From Anseranas semipalmata (lineage: Eukaryota > Chordata > Aves > Anseriformes > Anseranatidae), in assembly GCA_013399115.1 (NCBI GenBank), contig VXAA01006526.1, forward strand, positions 1,180,460 through 1,244,459: a DNA stretch of 64,000 nt, read 5' to 3'. Of this stretch, positions 28,101 through 41,028 are shown piece after piece. The first letter of the stretch is position 1. Each line of letters starts with the position of its first letter. The translations under genes and the position numbers were made by a program. Below the pieces are notes generated by a model that was given only the letters and a program-made list of their open reading frames with translations, did no database searches and was not told where the DNA came from.

Positions 28101-30316
28101 TTGACATGACTTTCACTGAAATGCTTTATAAAGACTAATCAGAATTCAGAGCAGCCACTGTCTAAAATCATCATTATCCCCATAAAAAAAAAAAGCAGAA
28201 TGATGCACAGTGCTTAGGGGAATTTCTATGAAGTCTAAAAGATACCCATCAGTACAGGCAGAAATAAATGGAGAAAGAAATCAGATACTCAGATAATAGA
28301 AATGAATTGCAAAAACAAATATAACAGATTTGTAGCACCTGAGTACTAAGCATTTCTCAATAGAAAGACCTGTGAGACGGTCGCTGAGTTTTTCACTTCC
28401 TTGAGTGCTAGACATCCCAAAGTCATCTTGGATATATATTCAGAACCAGACAGCTTCAGCTACAGTGCTTAGCACCCATCAGCAAAGCAGCAGAGTATCA
28501 GAATATTAACTTCCAAAAACATATTAATCATGAAAGTGAAGGAGGAACAGCACTGAGCAAGATCAAAAGCAGGGAAAGTAGCTGTCCTACAATGTACCTC
28601 CAAAGCTTTCTTTTGTAAGCATTTTTAACCTACAAGAAACCCCAGTTTTACAGACTAGATCATTTTTGGAAAAAGGCTTTTATTTATATCAAGCTCTACA
28701 GTCTCTTTGGGATATCTTAGAGCATCTGAGCTGACAGAACTAGTTTTCACTTGCACGACTTGAACTGAAATGTAGGTCCCAGCTTACATCAAGTTTTCAA
28801 GCAAGCTCTCTGGATTTTGAAACCACCCCAGAGATGTTGTAAATCACTGAGCTTTTTTTTTAACCATATTAAAAAAAAAATTAACATTTCCCTTGGTTGT
28901 TTACTCTTTTTTCGACAAGTGCCTTCAAAGACTTCAATTTATGTTTTTACATCATTAATAATTCTATACAGATATAAGAGCCAGAACTGATGTTTATTGT
29001 TGTGAATTCCAGCATAACACTTCTGAGATTTTACAAGCCTTGAAACAAAGGAACCTCTCATTGGAAAGAAAAATAGTCTTCTGTCTTAAAGTGTACTAGG
29101 ATATGCCAACATTTGCCCTCTACATCTGTCTTCTACTATTCCCTGAAGTAACTCCTATACACTAAGCCTACAGCAGCACAACTTTGCTTTTATTTTTCTC
29201 AAAATGTCCTAAGTGGAAATAAGCAGTCATTTATTTATCATTCCCTTGGACAGCACCATTCATATGTAGTAGATATTTCTGCAAAACAGAGGAAGGAGAA
29301 TAGCCCATAGTATTCCTAATTACTTTCCCCAGCTGCCTCGCTACCTCTGAGAAGCAAAACTTTTTGATCCTTTTCCATTCAGTTTCACCTTCCTCTCAAG
29401 TAGCAGCAGTCTACGTGCTCGTGCACAGACCCACCAAGCTTCCCTTGATGATTTCATCCAGTGGCCAAATGGTCCAAAAGCATTATTTAATGCAGAGCAC
29501 TTTGTTTGCCTTTTGGCTTATACAAACTGAACACCTGCATGACAAAACATTTGCAGACCAATATTTATTATCTAGACATACCATTGAAATCAGATAATTT
29601 ACACCATAATTTCAAATCTGATAGAAGGAATTCAAAGATTCTTTAAAACTTGTGCAGCTTTTCCTTCTGTTAGCTTTCCAGACATAGTTAAATGGTTGCT
29701 GCCCCAGCAATAAAATCTCTAGAAAAATAACCCAGACCAAATTAGAACAAAATAACCATTAGGCATAATTATTTTTATATATTCAATTGTTTTTTTGTCT
29801 ATTAATTGCCCCCCCTCCTTTTTTTTTTTTTTGGTAAGTGAACTGTTAAGTAGTTTCCTTAGTTTTAGGCCAAGTGGTTGTTTACTGAGAGAAAGAAAAG
29901 GGAAAAAGATTGTGCATGTACATATGAAAGATGCATGCTTCTGATTCAGTGAGAAGTTTCATTCTCAGTATTAGTTTTCTATGACATATAGCTTTCTCTT
30001 AGCTCATCTGTGAATCAGAAATCACACTAAGAGACATATGACAAAACTTACACTCAGCTCATACCCACTGAGGCTAATGAGGATTGCTTGTAGCCACCTC
30101 GAGGCTGACACAATTCTAAGGACCTACTGCCGAAGCCAAATGCTTCTGCTCCACAAGGCCTCCAGTAACTCTTAAGTCCCTACAGGCACCAAATTTATAG
30201 TAGCCAGAAGTTAAAAATGCTTAAGGACAAGAGATATTTTAACATTTATATGTCATTTTAATGACTGCATTATGAATCATACACCTTCAGTAAGATAAAA
30301 TAAAGAAGTAGGTTAC

Positions 30317-30431
30317 CTGGGGTTAAAAGAATGACAGACATAGTGATGAGTGAACAAACAACTAGAATCACCAGCAGCGCAATAGCAATTCCCTTCCAGT
30401 TCCTCTGCGGAGGGCTGTTACTTCCAAGTTC
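30317..30431 (-). CDS. DPP10: DPP10 coding exon: juxtamembrane tail plus transmembrane helix
   Basis: Read on the minus strand, this 115-bp exon follows a pyrimidine-rich tract ending TTTAG and ends CCCCAG before a GT donor. It encodes 38 residues starting [14 protein letters not shown], then the hydrophobic helix from [11 protein letters not shown] to about LITMSVILL (exon residues 15-36), then TP, and leaves a single G that begins the next codon. This matches, as I recall it, the shared second exon of human DPP10. DPP10 is a type II membrane glycoprotein of the DPP-IV family without peptidase activity. It binds Kv4 channels and changes their trafficking and gating in neurons. The preceding exon must end on a codon boundary, as expected because several alternative first exons splice here. 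The donor GTAACC lacks the consensus G at +5, so it looks weak. DPP6 has a similar helix, but ELGSNSPPQ and the following exon favour DPP10. The two-exon match makes an unrelated pseudogene unlikely. Confidence 0.95.
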
Positions 30432-33400
30432 CTAAAGGAATGGAAAAAAATAAAATAAAAGGAAAAGGCCATGTTTCATAATCAAATATTTCTAGAACTA
30501 TTATTGATAGGAAAATCGCTCTGTGCATACTCCTAATCACAGCATGGGAGATAATCACTATCCCTCCCCTCTCAATAGTACACGTATATAACTCCAAAGG
30601 TGCATATCCAAAGGCAAATAACTTTAATGCCTTTCTGGCAGATATGTCTTTCTTTTTAAATACATGTAATTTTATATCCCTAATAGACAACAAAATGAGC
30701 TTATACTAGCTGTCCAAAATATGACTGGTGTTAAAATGTGCTGAACATAAACTTCAGGACAATATCAACTAGCAGTTTATAAGATAATTACAGAAATGAA
30801 ATGCAGCTATTTACTGTAATTCCACCTAACATGGTATGGACCATAAAGGTTTAAATACACATCCTTTTTAATGTACACTATTAAATTTATTTGTAATAGA
30901 AAACATTTACAAAACTGCCTGAGGCTCCATCCAAAGCTGAACAGCCCTTCTTCCTCTATACAGTAGCTCAACTGGAAACTGCTCTCTTATTACTCATAAA
31001 AAATCAACAGTAGCTTGTTAATGTTAAATGAATGCTTCTGTAACTACTAGTATGCTTAAACCTATGTTCTCTGTGGTTCACATTTAACTCTTAACTCCAG
31101 CCAGACGTGACAGCTCTCTTGTTTGATCTGAGATCCTGGGTTTGTTACCCTTGCAAGCACACAACAAGGATATTGTTTTATCTTTCGCCTTTCTGCAGGC
31201 CAAACAGACAGAGGGTGGCTCTGCCACCTCAGCCATCTTCTTCTGCAGGGAGAACTAAAGTGAAGGAAGGTATCTCCTGCTATGTTTTGTAAGCTTTCAG
31301 AAAGATATTAATACTTTTTTCACACATCGGTTATTTCATTTGGGTTTTCTGAATTATACATGAGTGAGAAATTGAGCTGTTTTAACAACAGAAAGTGACA
31401 ACATTCTCATACTTTCTTGGCTAGCGTACACCACTTCAAAACCACACACAACCCAGAACAGTATCTTTAACAGCATCTTTAATTTTATTTTTAAACCTCT
31501 CATCAGCTCATTTCTACCTGTGATAGACAGTTTCTCTCCCCAGTCCTCTTTTCTAGGAACTTTAAAGGAAATTACTCTTTACAGTCTGTAAGCAATCCCA
31601 CAGAAGTCTTGCAGCAGCCCTCAGCCCAGTGCAGACCCTGACAAGGAACCACCCCTGCCCTGACATGGCCACCAGGCTCCTTCTACCTGCCTGGCCTAGG
31701 CCTGGCTGAGCTTGCTCATTTTGAGAGACTTTTATCCCCGCTAGAGAACAAAAGCAGTCACCCTGTCCACCCAATTTAAACTCTAGGCCACAGGTGATCT
31801 TCACAGGGGCAGCTCCCTCACCTGATTGATATTAACCTCCCCACAGCTGAAGCCAACTTAGGCCTAGTGGTAAATGCCCCCCAGCTGCTCCCAGCCCCAC
31901 CCCCCAGATGGCTAAAAGAATACTTGTTTTTTTGTTTTTTATCATTATACAAATCTTCTCTTTGGTGTTGATACCAATGGAACAGCAGATAACAGATGAA
32001 TAATGTTGAAATATAGCACACAATAGGAAATTACTGAGGACAGTACATTACAGCGCTAGCAGGCAGCACTCTCAGTCTGAATGCCAGCATACACAGCTTT
32101 CCTGGGGATCACCACACAGCCATATAGGAGAAGCCTGATTACTGTTGACCAACAACACATCCTTGATGCCTATATTTTGTTTACTGAAGTTCAGGACTAC
32201 CTGTTTTTCACAGACAGGGGAAAAAAACTGGTACAAGCAGGAACCCCTGGCATCCATCTCCTTTCCCCACCCCCATTGCCCCTGTTTCCAAACCCCTGAC
32301 AGACCTGCCTGCTCTCCTCATTTTCTTCAGCTCCTTCTGATTCACTTCCACCTCATTAAACACTAATTAATGCTGCCTCTTCCTGAATAGCCTTACAAAT
32401 GGTTGGTCTTCAAAGGTGTGTGTCAGCATCACACATCTGTTTGGTGATCCCTAGGCTTTGAGGGTTGGAGGATCCCAAGACAGTCCCAGTGCAAAACTTC
32501 TATGGCCTAGACATAAACTGAGATCCAAGCTATTATTTTTGCTCAAGTAAGAATTGCTTTGATATTAATAGTACACCCTAGAAAATTAGGAATTATCCTA
32601 AATGTAACAGTATAAGCCTTATTCTTATGACATTTAACAGAGTCCAATTGTAACAGAAGAACTAGCAGCTTGTATAAGCAAGCTGCGGTGAAAAAAAACA
32701 GTAGTTTTTCCCTGAGAATTGTGAAACCCTATTCCAAAGTATTGAATTAAAATGACAGAAGCTGGACAAGTTGATGAATGTCCTCTGTACCAAAGCCTGT
32801 AAAAAATTGTACCAAGTCCTTGTTATTCAGAAGGTTCTTCTTTGCAGACATGAATATTGCTCAGTTTCTAAAAATAAAAGCCTACTTTAAATACTTCTAC
32901 CAATTTTTGCAAGGAAAAGATCAAATGGATGAACCTAGTACCGAGCACACAAAGCTTACTCATACCCACAGTGAGAAAGAAGAAGAAATATATTTAGCCT
33001 TGCACTGTTTTTTTGAAATGGTTATAAACAAAAGGCACTTAAACATCTTTTTAGACTGTATATCATTGGCAAGAGAGAAGCTGTGATTTTTGGTAAGATA
33101 GAGGTATTCAAGAGGAAACGTCTAAGAAGCCATACGATGAGAAGCTTCTGACATCGTAAAGTTTTCCCATTACTAACTGCTAACTGGCACATAATAACAA
33201 TGAACACGCAGATGGAGATTTAAGGATCTAAACTTCTAAATAGGCTCTTACATTAAAATAGTTTGAAAAATATCAACTTTTGAAGATGGTGTTTATATAT
33301 AATACTATCTATAATGTTATTATGGATTTTACAATCTAATGAATCAGAAAATGGCTGCCTAAAGTGTAATACAATTGCAAGTATTCTCATTATTTAAAGT

Positions 33401-34417
33401 ACCCTTTTCACAAACCATTTAATTGCATTGTTGCCAAAAACAATCCTTAAGTAATACATATTTCTGAATGTAATTTGTGATTGCGAATACCTTACTTAAA
33501 CACATCTGCAAAGGTCAAAATGCTTTTGGGCTACTCCTGCCTAATGCTAAAGACTACATTTTACCGTCAGTTTTTAATCACTATCATCAGTGAACTCCAG
33601 TGTGTGCAACTGAAGGGAGGTTCTAGCATTTTTCTGCTCTGTGATTGTCATCATTTAATTTCTGTTGAAATGATGCCTAAAAGAAAAGGCATAATTTGCT
33701 GTCAGACTGGTTTTATGAAAACAAACATTCTAGGGCATTACAGAGGTTTCCTATTAAGTGTTTCAATTAAGACAAGAAACAGCAGAACAGAATTTTGGTG
33801 TGTCCAGTTCCACTCTCTGTACAGACAGCATCCCAATAATCTCCATTTGCAAATATTAGTGTACTTAAGTGATCACACCAAAACTTTACAATTGTAACAA
33901 AAAGAAAAGCTAAAACTAAAATCAGCAGAGACTGGACATGAGAGGGATGACACGCTGAGGCCGTCAAAGGAGAACATAAGTCATTTCAACCCCTCAGCAT
34001 CCCTCTATGCTAAATCCTACTTGCCACCACAAAACATTACAGAAAGAAATGCTGGAGAACTTCATCCAGAAAACACAAAAGGCAAATATAAATCAAATAT
34101 GCTGAAGCATTCTTCTCTCTCCTTTACTAGGCTGTTTGCTAAATATAACACAATTTACTGACTGATGATGAACTGATTCACTATAAGCATGACAATCCTT
34201 TAAGTCCTAGTAGGATGTGGCTTTGAATTTCAAACTATGGCATGTAACCACGTAACGATGCTGAGGAGATACTTTCTATGTTTGATAAAATACGGAGTCT
34301 GACATAGATGTTTCATCTCTAAAATAAAAAACTACAAAATTACCTCCATAATGGATGTTATACCTGAACCTAACAAGAAGATATAACCCAATATCCTATT
34401 ACAATAGAAATAATAAG

Positions 34418-34448
34418 ATGAAATTAATTTCCATTAAATTAATTTCAT
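34418..34448. repeat. Inverted repeat, 13-bp perfect arms, 5-base loop
   Basis: ATGAAATTAATTT (34418-34430) and AAATTAATTTCAT (34436-34448) are exact reverse complements separated by CCATT. The arms are AT-rich, so the chance expectation is higher than for a balanced sequence. Confidence 0.97.
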
Positions 34449-35057
34449 ATAGAGATATCTTTCATCATTTGACACAGAAATGAAAGTGCTTATACTTTAA
34501 GTGTGCTGTTTCCTTTGAAGTAGTATTGGGGATATTGATTTGGGAAAAAGAATCACTTAAAATTAATAGATGTAGTGTTTTAAAAAAAAAAAAATCCTCC
34601 AATATTTCCATATTTGCACCTGAATAAACTTAGTCTTTCTTGTAAGCAGAAAAACCAAAAGAAAATCACAGCTTCCTTCCTAAAGCTTATTGAGTGGCAC
34701 AGTTTTATTCTTAATCAATGAGGATAAAAAGGCTTTAAGACAAATTTAAGACAAGCATGCATACAACTAAGGCGACAACAAAATGTCAGAAAATACTGCC
34801 TTAACATGCTGCATTAATACGTCTGGTTTTTGAATTATTGTTATAGCATTTTCCCAACTTCTTGGAAAACTTCTTATGTAAACCACAATACAATATATCT
34901 TCTACCATAGTATTAATGACAGAAGCAGGAGGATACTGCTTGGTAGAAGCAGTCATACTAAGGGGCACTGGCTGAAGCCTGGGGACTAAAGAGCGCCTCT
35001 GCCAGGCTTTTCCAGGAGAGGCAGGTCAGTTAAAATGCAGCATCCCTGCTGGGACAA

Positions 35058-35098
35058 GAAATAAAATAAATAAAAATAAAAATAAAAATAAAAATAAA
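35058..35098 (+). repeat. (AAAAT)n microsatellite
   Basis: About 40 bp of AAAAT/AAAT units, with four regular AAAAT copies at the right end. Confidence 0.93.
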
Positions 35099-38000
35099 CT
35101 TTTAGAGAGATGCTAAACCTTCCTAAGAACTGGAGTTTTGTTTAACTGCTTTTACTCATAGTGCTACCTCCCCTTGCTGTGACTGATCTAGCTGATAAAC
35201 AGTCAGATGACTCAAACATACAAATATGCCTATATCAATAAAATAACAGACAGGAATTCCAACAGTTTTAATAATTTCTGCTGTGTTTATGGGTACAGCT
35301 TAAAGCTAAAGCTGAAACTCTGCCATTATTTCTGCAGCCTTGGGTGAACTTCACCAGGTTTACATGCTCAGTGGTACAAGTATGCAGATGCATATTGGCG
35401 TTTACCCCTAGACTGTGGGTATTTGGAGCAGAAAACCCAGCAGCAACAAGCCCAGTGGTTGACTGGTTTTGGGTTGGGGTACTACAGTCAGACAAATGAT
35501 CTCAGTTAGAGGACCATGGCATGTGGCAGTTTGTGCTGACATAGCATCTTCTGAAGTTTGAATGAATTGTCTTTCTTTTGTCTTTTTTTTTTTTTCTAAA
35601 CTGTTCCTGTACTGTCACCAGGACAAAGCCTACAGAGGAAAGCTCTAAGAAGAATCACAGCTTTCCCTTATTTTGGCAGGAATTTCAGGGGCAAAGTGCA
35701 TTAGGCTATGAAAAGCAAATGTAATTTGCTTTGCAGTAGGAATGAGAATGAGTCTCACTCTGTAGCTTAGATGTAATCACGACAATATCACTTAATGACT
35801 CCTTCAGCATCTACTTCATTAAACACTGTCATTTGCATTCCCCAAACATGAAGAAAAGGTGATAAACCTAAATAGACAAACAGTTTCACATTGTATCTCA
35901 GGTGTTTTAAAAGACAGACCCAGGATACCTACAATAAAAAGCATGCAGTCTTTCTGAAGTTCTTTATACAGCTGATCCTGCAACTGGTATTAAATACTAC
36001 CTGCGTTGATTTTGTAGCGTTACTATTTGCGAGAAAATTACCACAAAAAGTATTTAGAATTTGTGATTAGATGATTGCATCCATTCCTTCCCAGCTGTTT
36101 TTGAGTAATCCCATGGCCTAGATAGCAAGAGAGACTAAAAAGATCCACAAAGTGGCACAGGATAGTTATAATCCATTTGCATAAGTACCTATCATTTTCG
36201 TCCCTCATGCTCCCTTTACAATTTGCTGTGTTATAAGATCCTATTGCTCCGGTTCTTGTCTGAATGATTATGGTCATACAATTAGTTTCCCCGGTCAATA
36301 TCTTTATTCATCAAAATGTTTCAGCTTCCTTTCAGAGGTACTATAAAATGCCACTTTCACCAGAATGCATGATTCGTTGTCAGCCCTGTGGATAATGGGC
36401 ATTTTAAAAAGAGAGCAGCTTGTTAGCAATTACACTGCTTAGCACAGGTGTGGGATTTGGGTGTGGGAACAATCTGTCTTCACATTTTTATTTCTCTGGA
36501 CTGCACTGGTAAGAAAAACCCCTCTTCTTGCAGAGCCAAACTGGAAAAAAAAAACAATCCAAACCAAAGAAAACGAAAGAAAACTCACCTCTGTGTCTGT
36601 AAAAATAAACTAAAAGAATAAATGTGCATTTATAAGTCATTCTGAGAAGTGATAATCAATCACCCAAACTGGTAATGTATTTTCTTAACTCTGCAAAACA
36701 TCTTGTGCTTTTTTCATCCTTGATCATTTTTGTTCTAAGCAGAAAGATTTTTCTCCTGGCACTGCGAGTGCCCATTCATGACTGCATGATATTTTAGAAG
36801 AGCTACGTCAACACCCTTGGTTCCAACTACTCACAAAAATGGTCAGAAACGGTTATGGAAAGTATTCAATGTATTATGGTTAGTATTAAGAAAGCATTTC
36901 ACATCTTTCAACTGATTTTGCAGTGTACCTTGTAACATTTACTAAAACACAATGAGCTAGCTATTATACTAGACAAACAAGTAAAAGCACAACTTCTAAA
37001 GCATGCTACCAAAAATCACTGTTCAGGGTCTAATCACAGTAGATGAGTTTTAAATTTTGGTCATTACTTATCTTTGCAATAAATGCAAAAGCAGGGAGAA
37101 AATGGGGACAGCACAACTGATCAAAACCGCGTGGCACATGCACAAGTCAAAATTTGTGACCATCCACTTTTTTAGGGACACAATAGCATTCTCACTCACA
37201 GTGTAGAAGAGCAGGGGGAAAAAGAGAGATTTATCAAGCTTCGTGGTGCACAATATTAAATGATATGTAAAAGACAGGTGGTGGAAGATACTGCAGTAAG
37301 GACCGCTGAGTAGCTGGGACAGAGGAAGACTTGGATAAAATAATAATGCATGGCAAAACTGGTTTGTATTTGAAATAAAAACCAGTCATGCTGGAGAGAC
37401 AAGCTACAGCAGACAAGGGAATTGCTTTGGCTTTCGGGAGCTGAGTTGAATGTAACACATTTCTGTAAAGAGGTACAATGCCATGTAGGGTTATTGCAGC
37501 TTCAGAATCAACTTCGTTGTGACTCAGTATTTCAAAGTTTTTCTCCCTTTTCATCTTGTGTTCACAATCTTTTGCAGTTTGCTTCTAAGTTTCACAAGTA
37601 AAAATACTGTACTCTATTTCCAGTCCAGCAGAAATATTTGGAGTATTAAGGGGAATCACAATGTTCTGGTAAGATGTGATTAAGTATCTTGAGACTTAAA
37701 AGTACCTTAAAAGTTACATTAAAGTTACATTTAGCCACCTATGAGGATTTTTGTAAGTTCCTAAGCAGAACAACTGGACATCTGCTTGATTAAACAAGTC
37801 TATAAGTCAACCAATCTTTCCTGAAAATCTCATGTCCATATAGATGGTTGTCAAGAGTAGTCACACCTCCTTTGGGGGTTTGAGGGTCACTGCTAGCCTG
37901 GTGTGACTGCAGGTTACATTCCCCATATCCTCATCAGCTCCAATATTCACACTGTGCTACATCTTCCCTTTCTCACACAAATCTCATCTCGAAGCTAATG

Positions 38001-39011
38001 AGATTTTTGTCTGAATATAAAAAACTATCTCTGTATCTTGATGATTGCCTGCAAGATTACATGGAAATAAAGCAAGTGGCTCATTTCCAGTGAGCTCATG
38101 TATCATTACTATCTACAGGAAAGTAACAATTCATTTGTCATAATTAAACAAAATTCTAAATGTGTTTTACCAAAGCAAGTAATGCCAATGACAGAAAAAG
38201 ATGGCAAAGCAGCAGGCACAAACATGATTTTATTGCAGTTGGCTATGATGTAGAGGAAGAAGTCTATATAAATACTGGCACAGTCATTTATGGCCAAAAA
38301 GGTATTTTCACAAATTCCTATTGATCCAAACTTTAATGAAATGTCACAAGATAGTATCATATTTCTTCCATTCTTATGTTGAAGAAAAATCAACCGATCA
38401 AGTAAAATAATATATCTTTAAAAAAGACATACAAAAATGGATGAACACAAGCTATACAAGTTGCATACCTGCAGATCTTTCAACAGATATAACAAAGTTC
38501 TTTGCTGGTATTTGTCCTTTTCATTACCCAGAAACTAGACAATACTTTGCCTGACTCGCAATAAAAAAAAAAAAAAAAAAAGAATTTCTCCATTATATTT
38601 CCAAAGTCCCATAACAGAGGACTTTTAAAACTGACATAGCCAATTTTGGTATTAATGAACAGATCTGTTTGACAATGTAATATCGCTGTTCACTGAGGGT
38701 TAGAAAACCAGGAAAGGTTACTCTACTGCAGCAATGTCATGTAAGTCAAATTCAGATTTATGCCATGTAATTTTACAATTTAAATTGGATACAGTGCCTC
38801 CAAATTTAGTGGTACAACACCAGGCTACACACTGGAGTCTAACTCTAAACTAAGTGTTTACTAAGTCTAAACCATTGTTAGTCCAGAAGAACCAAAATCA
38901 CTGTCCAGAGTTTCTCTTTGGTCAGATGTTCATACACACACTTGATTTTATGCCATTTAAGAGTCCCTGAAGAATGGACATGAGAAAAATATTTTTAGCT
39001 CAATAATATTA

Positions 39012-39262
39012 GATCACAGAATCACAGAATCACAGAATTGTTCAGGTTGGAAGAGACCTCCAAGATCACCTAGTCCAACCTCTGACCTAACTCTAACAAG
39101 GCCCACACTAAACCATAGCTCTAAGCTCAACATCTAAACGTCTTTTAAAGACCTCCAGGGATGATGACTCAACCACTTCCCTGGGCAGCCCATTCCAATG
39201 CCTAAGATCAGGAGTTAACAAATTACAAAATAAATCTGTAAAGAATATTTTGCAAATTTCCA
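39012..39262 (-). mobile_element. CR1 LINE 3' fragment with a small internal insertion
   Basis: The plus strand begins with three tandem copies of the reverse-complemented terminal repeat (ATCACAGA, starting near 39012), then GTTGGAAGAGACCTCCAAG and CACCTAGTCCAACCTC. The minus frame gives [20 protein letters not shown] and a few more residues to a stop at 39108, the ORF2 tail. Between this and an upstream FFTD-like segment lie about 30 bases near 39205-39235 that do not fit the usual CR1 spacing, suggesting a small insertion. The copy is 5'-truncated and in the same orientation as DPP10. Confidence 0.92.
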
Positions 39263-39351
39263 TCAATATTTTTCTATTTGTGTTCAGATTATACAAATGT
39301 TACTTGCAAATACGTAATTTAAATCCAAGCATGCCTTAATCTTTTGTGGGC

Positions 39352-39379
39352 ATATATATATATATATACACACATACAC
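39352..39379. repeat. TA/CA microsatellite
   Basis: Nine TA units (39352-39369) followed by a short imperfect CA run. It lies about 90 bp beyond the CR1 fragment at 39.0 kb. Confidence 0.9.
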
Positions 39380-40611
39380 TTCTCATTGGATATATATACA
39401 GACATAGATTATTAAAGGCAACATTGCTATAAATGAACTAAACTTTAAATAAGCCAACGAGTGTCAGTGGCAGGAATGGGAACACTGTAATCTCTGCTTG
39501 CAGGGGGATCTAAGGTAGTAGAAAGTTAGATGAGTTTCCCAAGGTCATGAGAGAATGGCAAACAATATCTCTTTATATAAATATTCATGAACAAAGCTGT
39601 AACAAACAAAATTATTTGGCCAGTATCACTGGGCTCTGATTAGGAATTTATCTTCATGATTAAGTTACCTGGTTTTCAGAAAAAGATGAACCTTTATGTA
39701 AAGCAGAAGATTATGATTCATCAGAAATAAAGATATATTTTTTCTCCTGCATACAGTTAGAGGATGAAGATTAGACAGGAGGAGATTCATAGATTAGACA
39801 CTCCATACTATGTTATATAGAGATAATATATATATAATCACCTAATGAAGCCAAGACCACAGTTCACTTAAAAACAGTGCAAGTCCTTACAGCACTAATG
39901 GCATTGCATTTTTCATATGCACATACACACACACACATAGAGCTGATAAAAAGGCATTTATAGAAAGACTATGGGTAACCAACTTTTCTCGTTACATATA
40001 CTCTACTCAATTATAAAGCAAATGCAGTACTAGGAGAAAAAAAATATCAGGAATTTCTTGGCTGTTTTACAGGATTCATTGATTTCAACAGTATACTTCA
40101 AGATAATTTAAAAGCTTTTTTTTTTTCCTGCTAACTCTTCTTAACTTAATGGCCAACACTACCTACATAAAACACTCTAAAGGCCACCTTATCCATTATG
40201 TTTCATAGGAAAATGTGAGCCACTCAATAATTTAGTAGCTAACTGATTAAGTGAAAATGGGAATGTCTCTTGGTGGGACAGAGTGCTCAGTTCTTCTCTA
40301 GGTGTTAAAACAGTTCTGCCACATCAGCATGCCCATCAGCACCTAACCTGGGGAAGCTCCATAGTGGAAAAAGTGGGAAAAAAAATAACATCTTCAAAAC
40401 ATTATTTCTGGCTCAACTAGAGCAAATTAAAATATTCCATCACAATGAGATTTGTTTTACAAACACTTCTCCCAACCAATCATGTGATTTCTCTGTGGTC
40501 TCATTTAGTTCAGTTAAAAGGTTTTTAAGTGTTGAACAGTTTCACCTGCCACATTCACCTATGTTGCCTGCTTGTTACTGCACAGGCTTGGTTCAGATGG
40601 GTGCACTGCAC

Positions 40612-41028
40612 GGGGTCTGGCTGCAACAGAGTTAACCTACTTCACCGCAGCCTGTAGGGTGCTGTGTTTTGGATTTGTGTCTAAAACAGTGTTGATAACA
40701 CACCAATGAGTTGGCTGTTGCTGAGCAGTGCTTGCTGTTGCTTGAACAGTGTTAAGGTTTTCTCACATTCTTCTCCCAGCTCTGCACCTCACAAGTAGGC
40801 TGGGGATGGGCAAGAAGATGGGAAGGGGACACAGCCAGGACAGCTGGCACAAACTGGCCACAAGGATACTCCATACCATGTAATGCCATACTCAGCAGTA
40901 AAACCAGGGGTGGAAGAAGAAGGATGAGGTCTTCCAAGGTGGCCACTGCTTGGAGACTGGGTGGGCATGGGTCTGCTGGGGGAAGTGGTGAGCAATTGCC
41001 TTTGCATCACTCGTTACATATATTGTAA
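40612..41028 (+). mobile_element. Avian ERVL-type solo LTR (degraded)
   Basis: The sequence follows the order of a common bird ERVL-class LTR as I remember it: an AACAGAGTTAACC block, GTGCTGTGTTTTGGATTTGTG, ACAGTGTTGATAACACACCA, TTGCTGAGCAGTGCTTGCTG, GGGACACAGCCAGGACAGCT, a block containing ACTCCATACCATGTAATGCC, a CTCAGCAGTAAAACC block where the TATA-like region should be, and GGTGAGCAATTGCCTTTGCATCA. No internal viral sequence or second LTR is present nearby, so it looks like a solo LTR left by recombination. The U5/3' end seems truncated after about 41028 and the boundaries are approximate. The CATA box region is mutated, so promoter activity is doubtful. It is antisense to DPP10. Confidence 0.82.

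Larger units (their letters stand above)
22515..30316 (-). other. DPP10: DPP10 intron between the transmembrane and ectodomain exons
   Basis: This 7,802-bp intron has GT at its 5' end (30316 downward) and AG at its 3' end (22515-22516), and it is phase 1. It is AT-rich and without recognisable coding sequence. It holds an inverted repeat and a TA/CA microsatellite at 22.92-22.98 kb, a CpG-dense patch at 24.03-24.11 kb, a poly-T tract with 13 N at 25.08-25.12 kb, and scattered short A or T runs. I recognised no CR1 element or LTR in it. Confidence 0.9.

Noticed and set aside
33481..33897. 138-codon open frame, plus strand
   Set aside because: No recognisable protein segment and no exon signals.
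36587..36594. Possible 8-nt micro-exon on the minus strand (TTTTTACAG before, GTGAGT after)
   Set aside because: Eight bases would shift the DPP10 frame, and such AG/GT pairs arise often by chance.
39451..39565. Possible second MIR-like remnant (GTCAGTGGCAGGAATGGGAA and CCCAAGGTCATGAGAG)
   Set aside because: Only two short blocks in inconsistent order; too weak to annotate.
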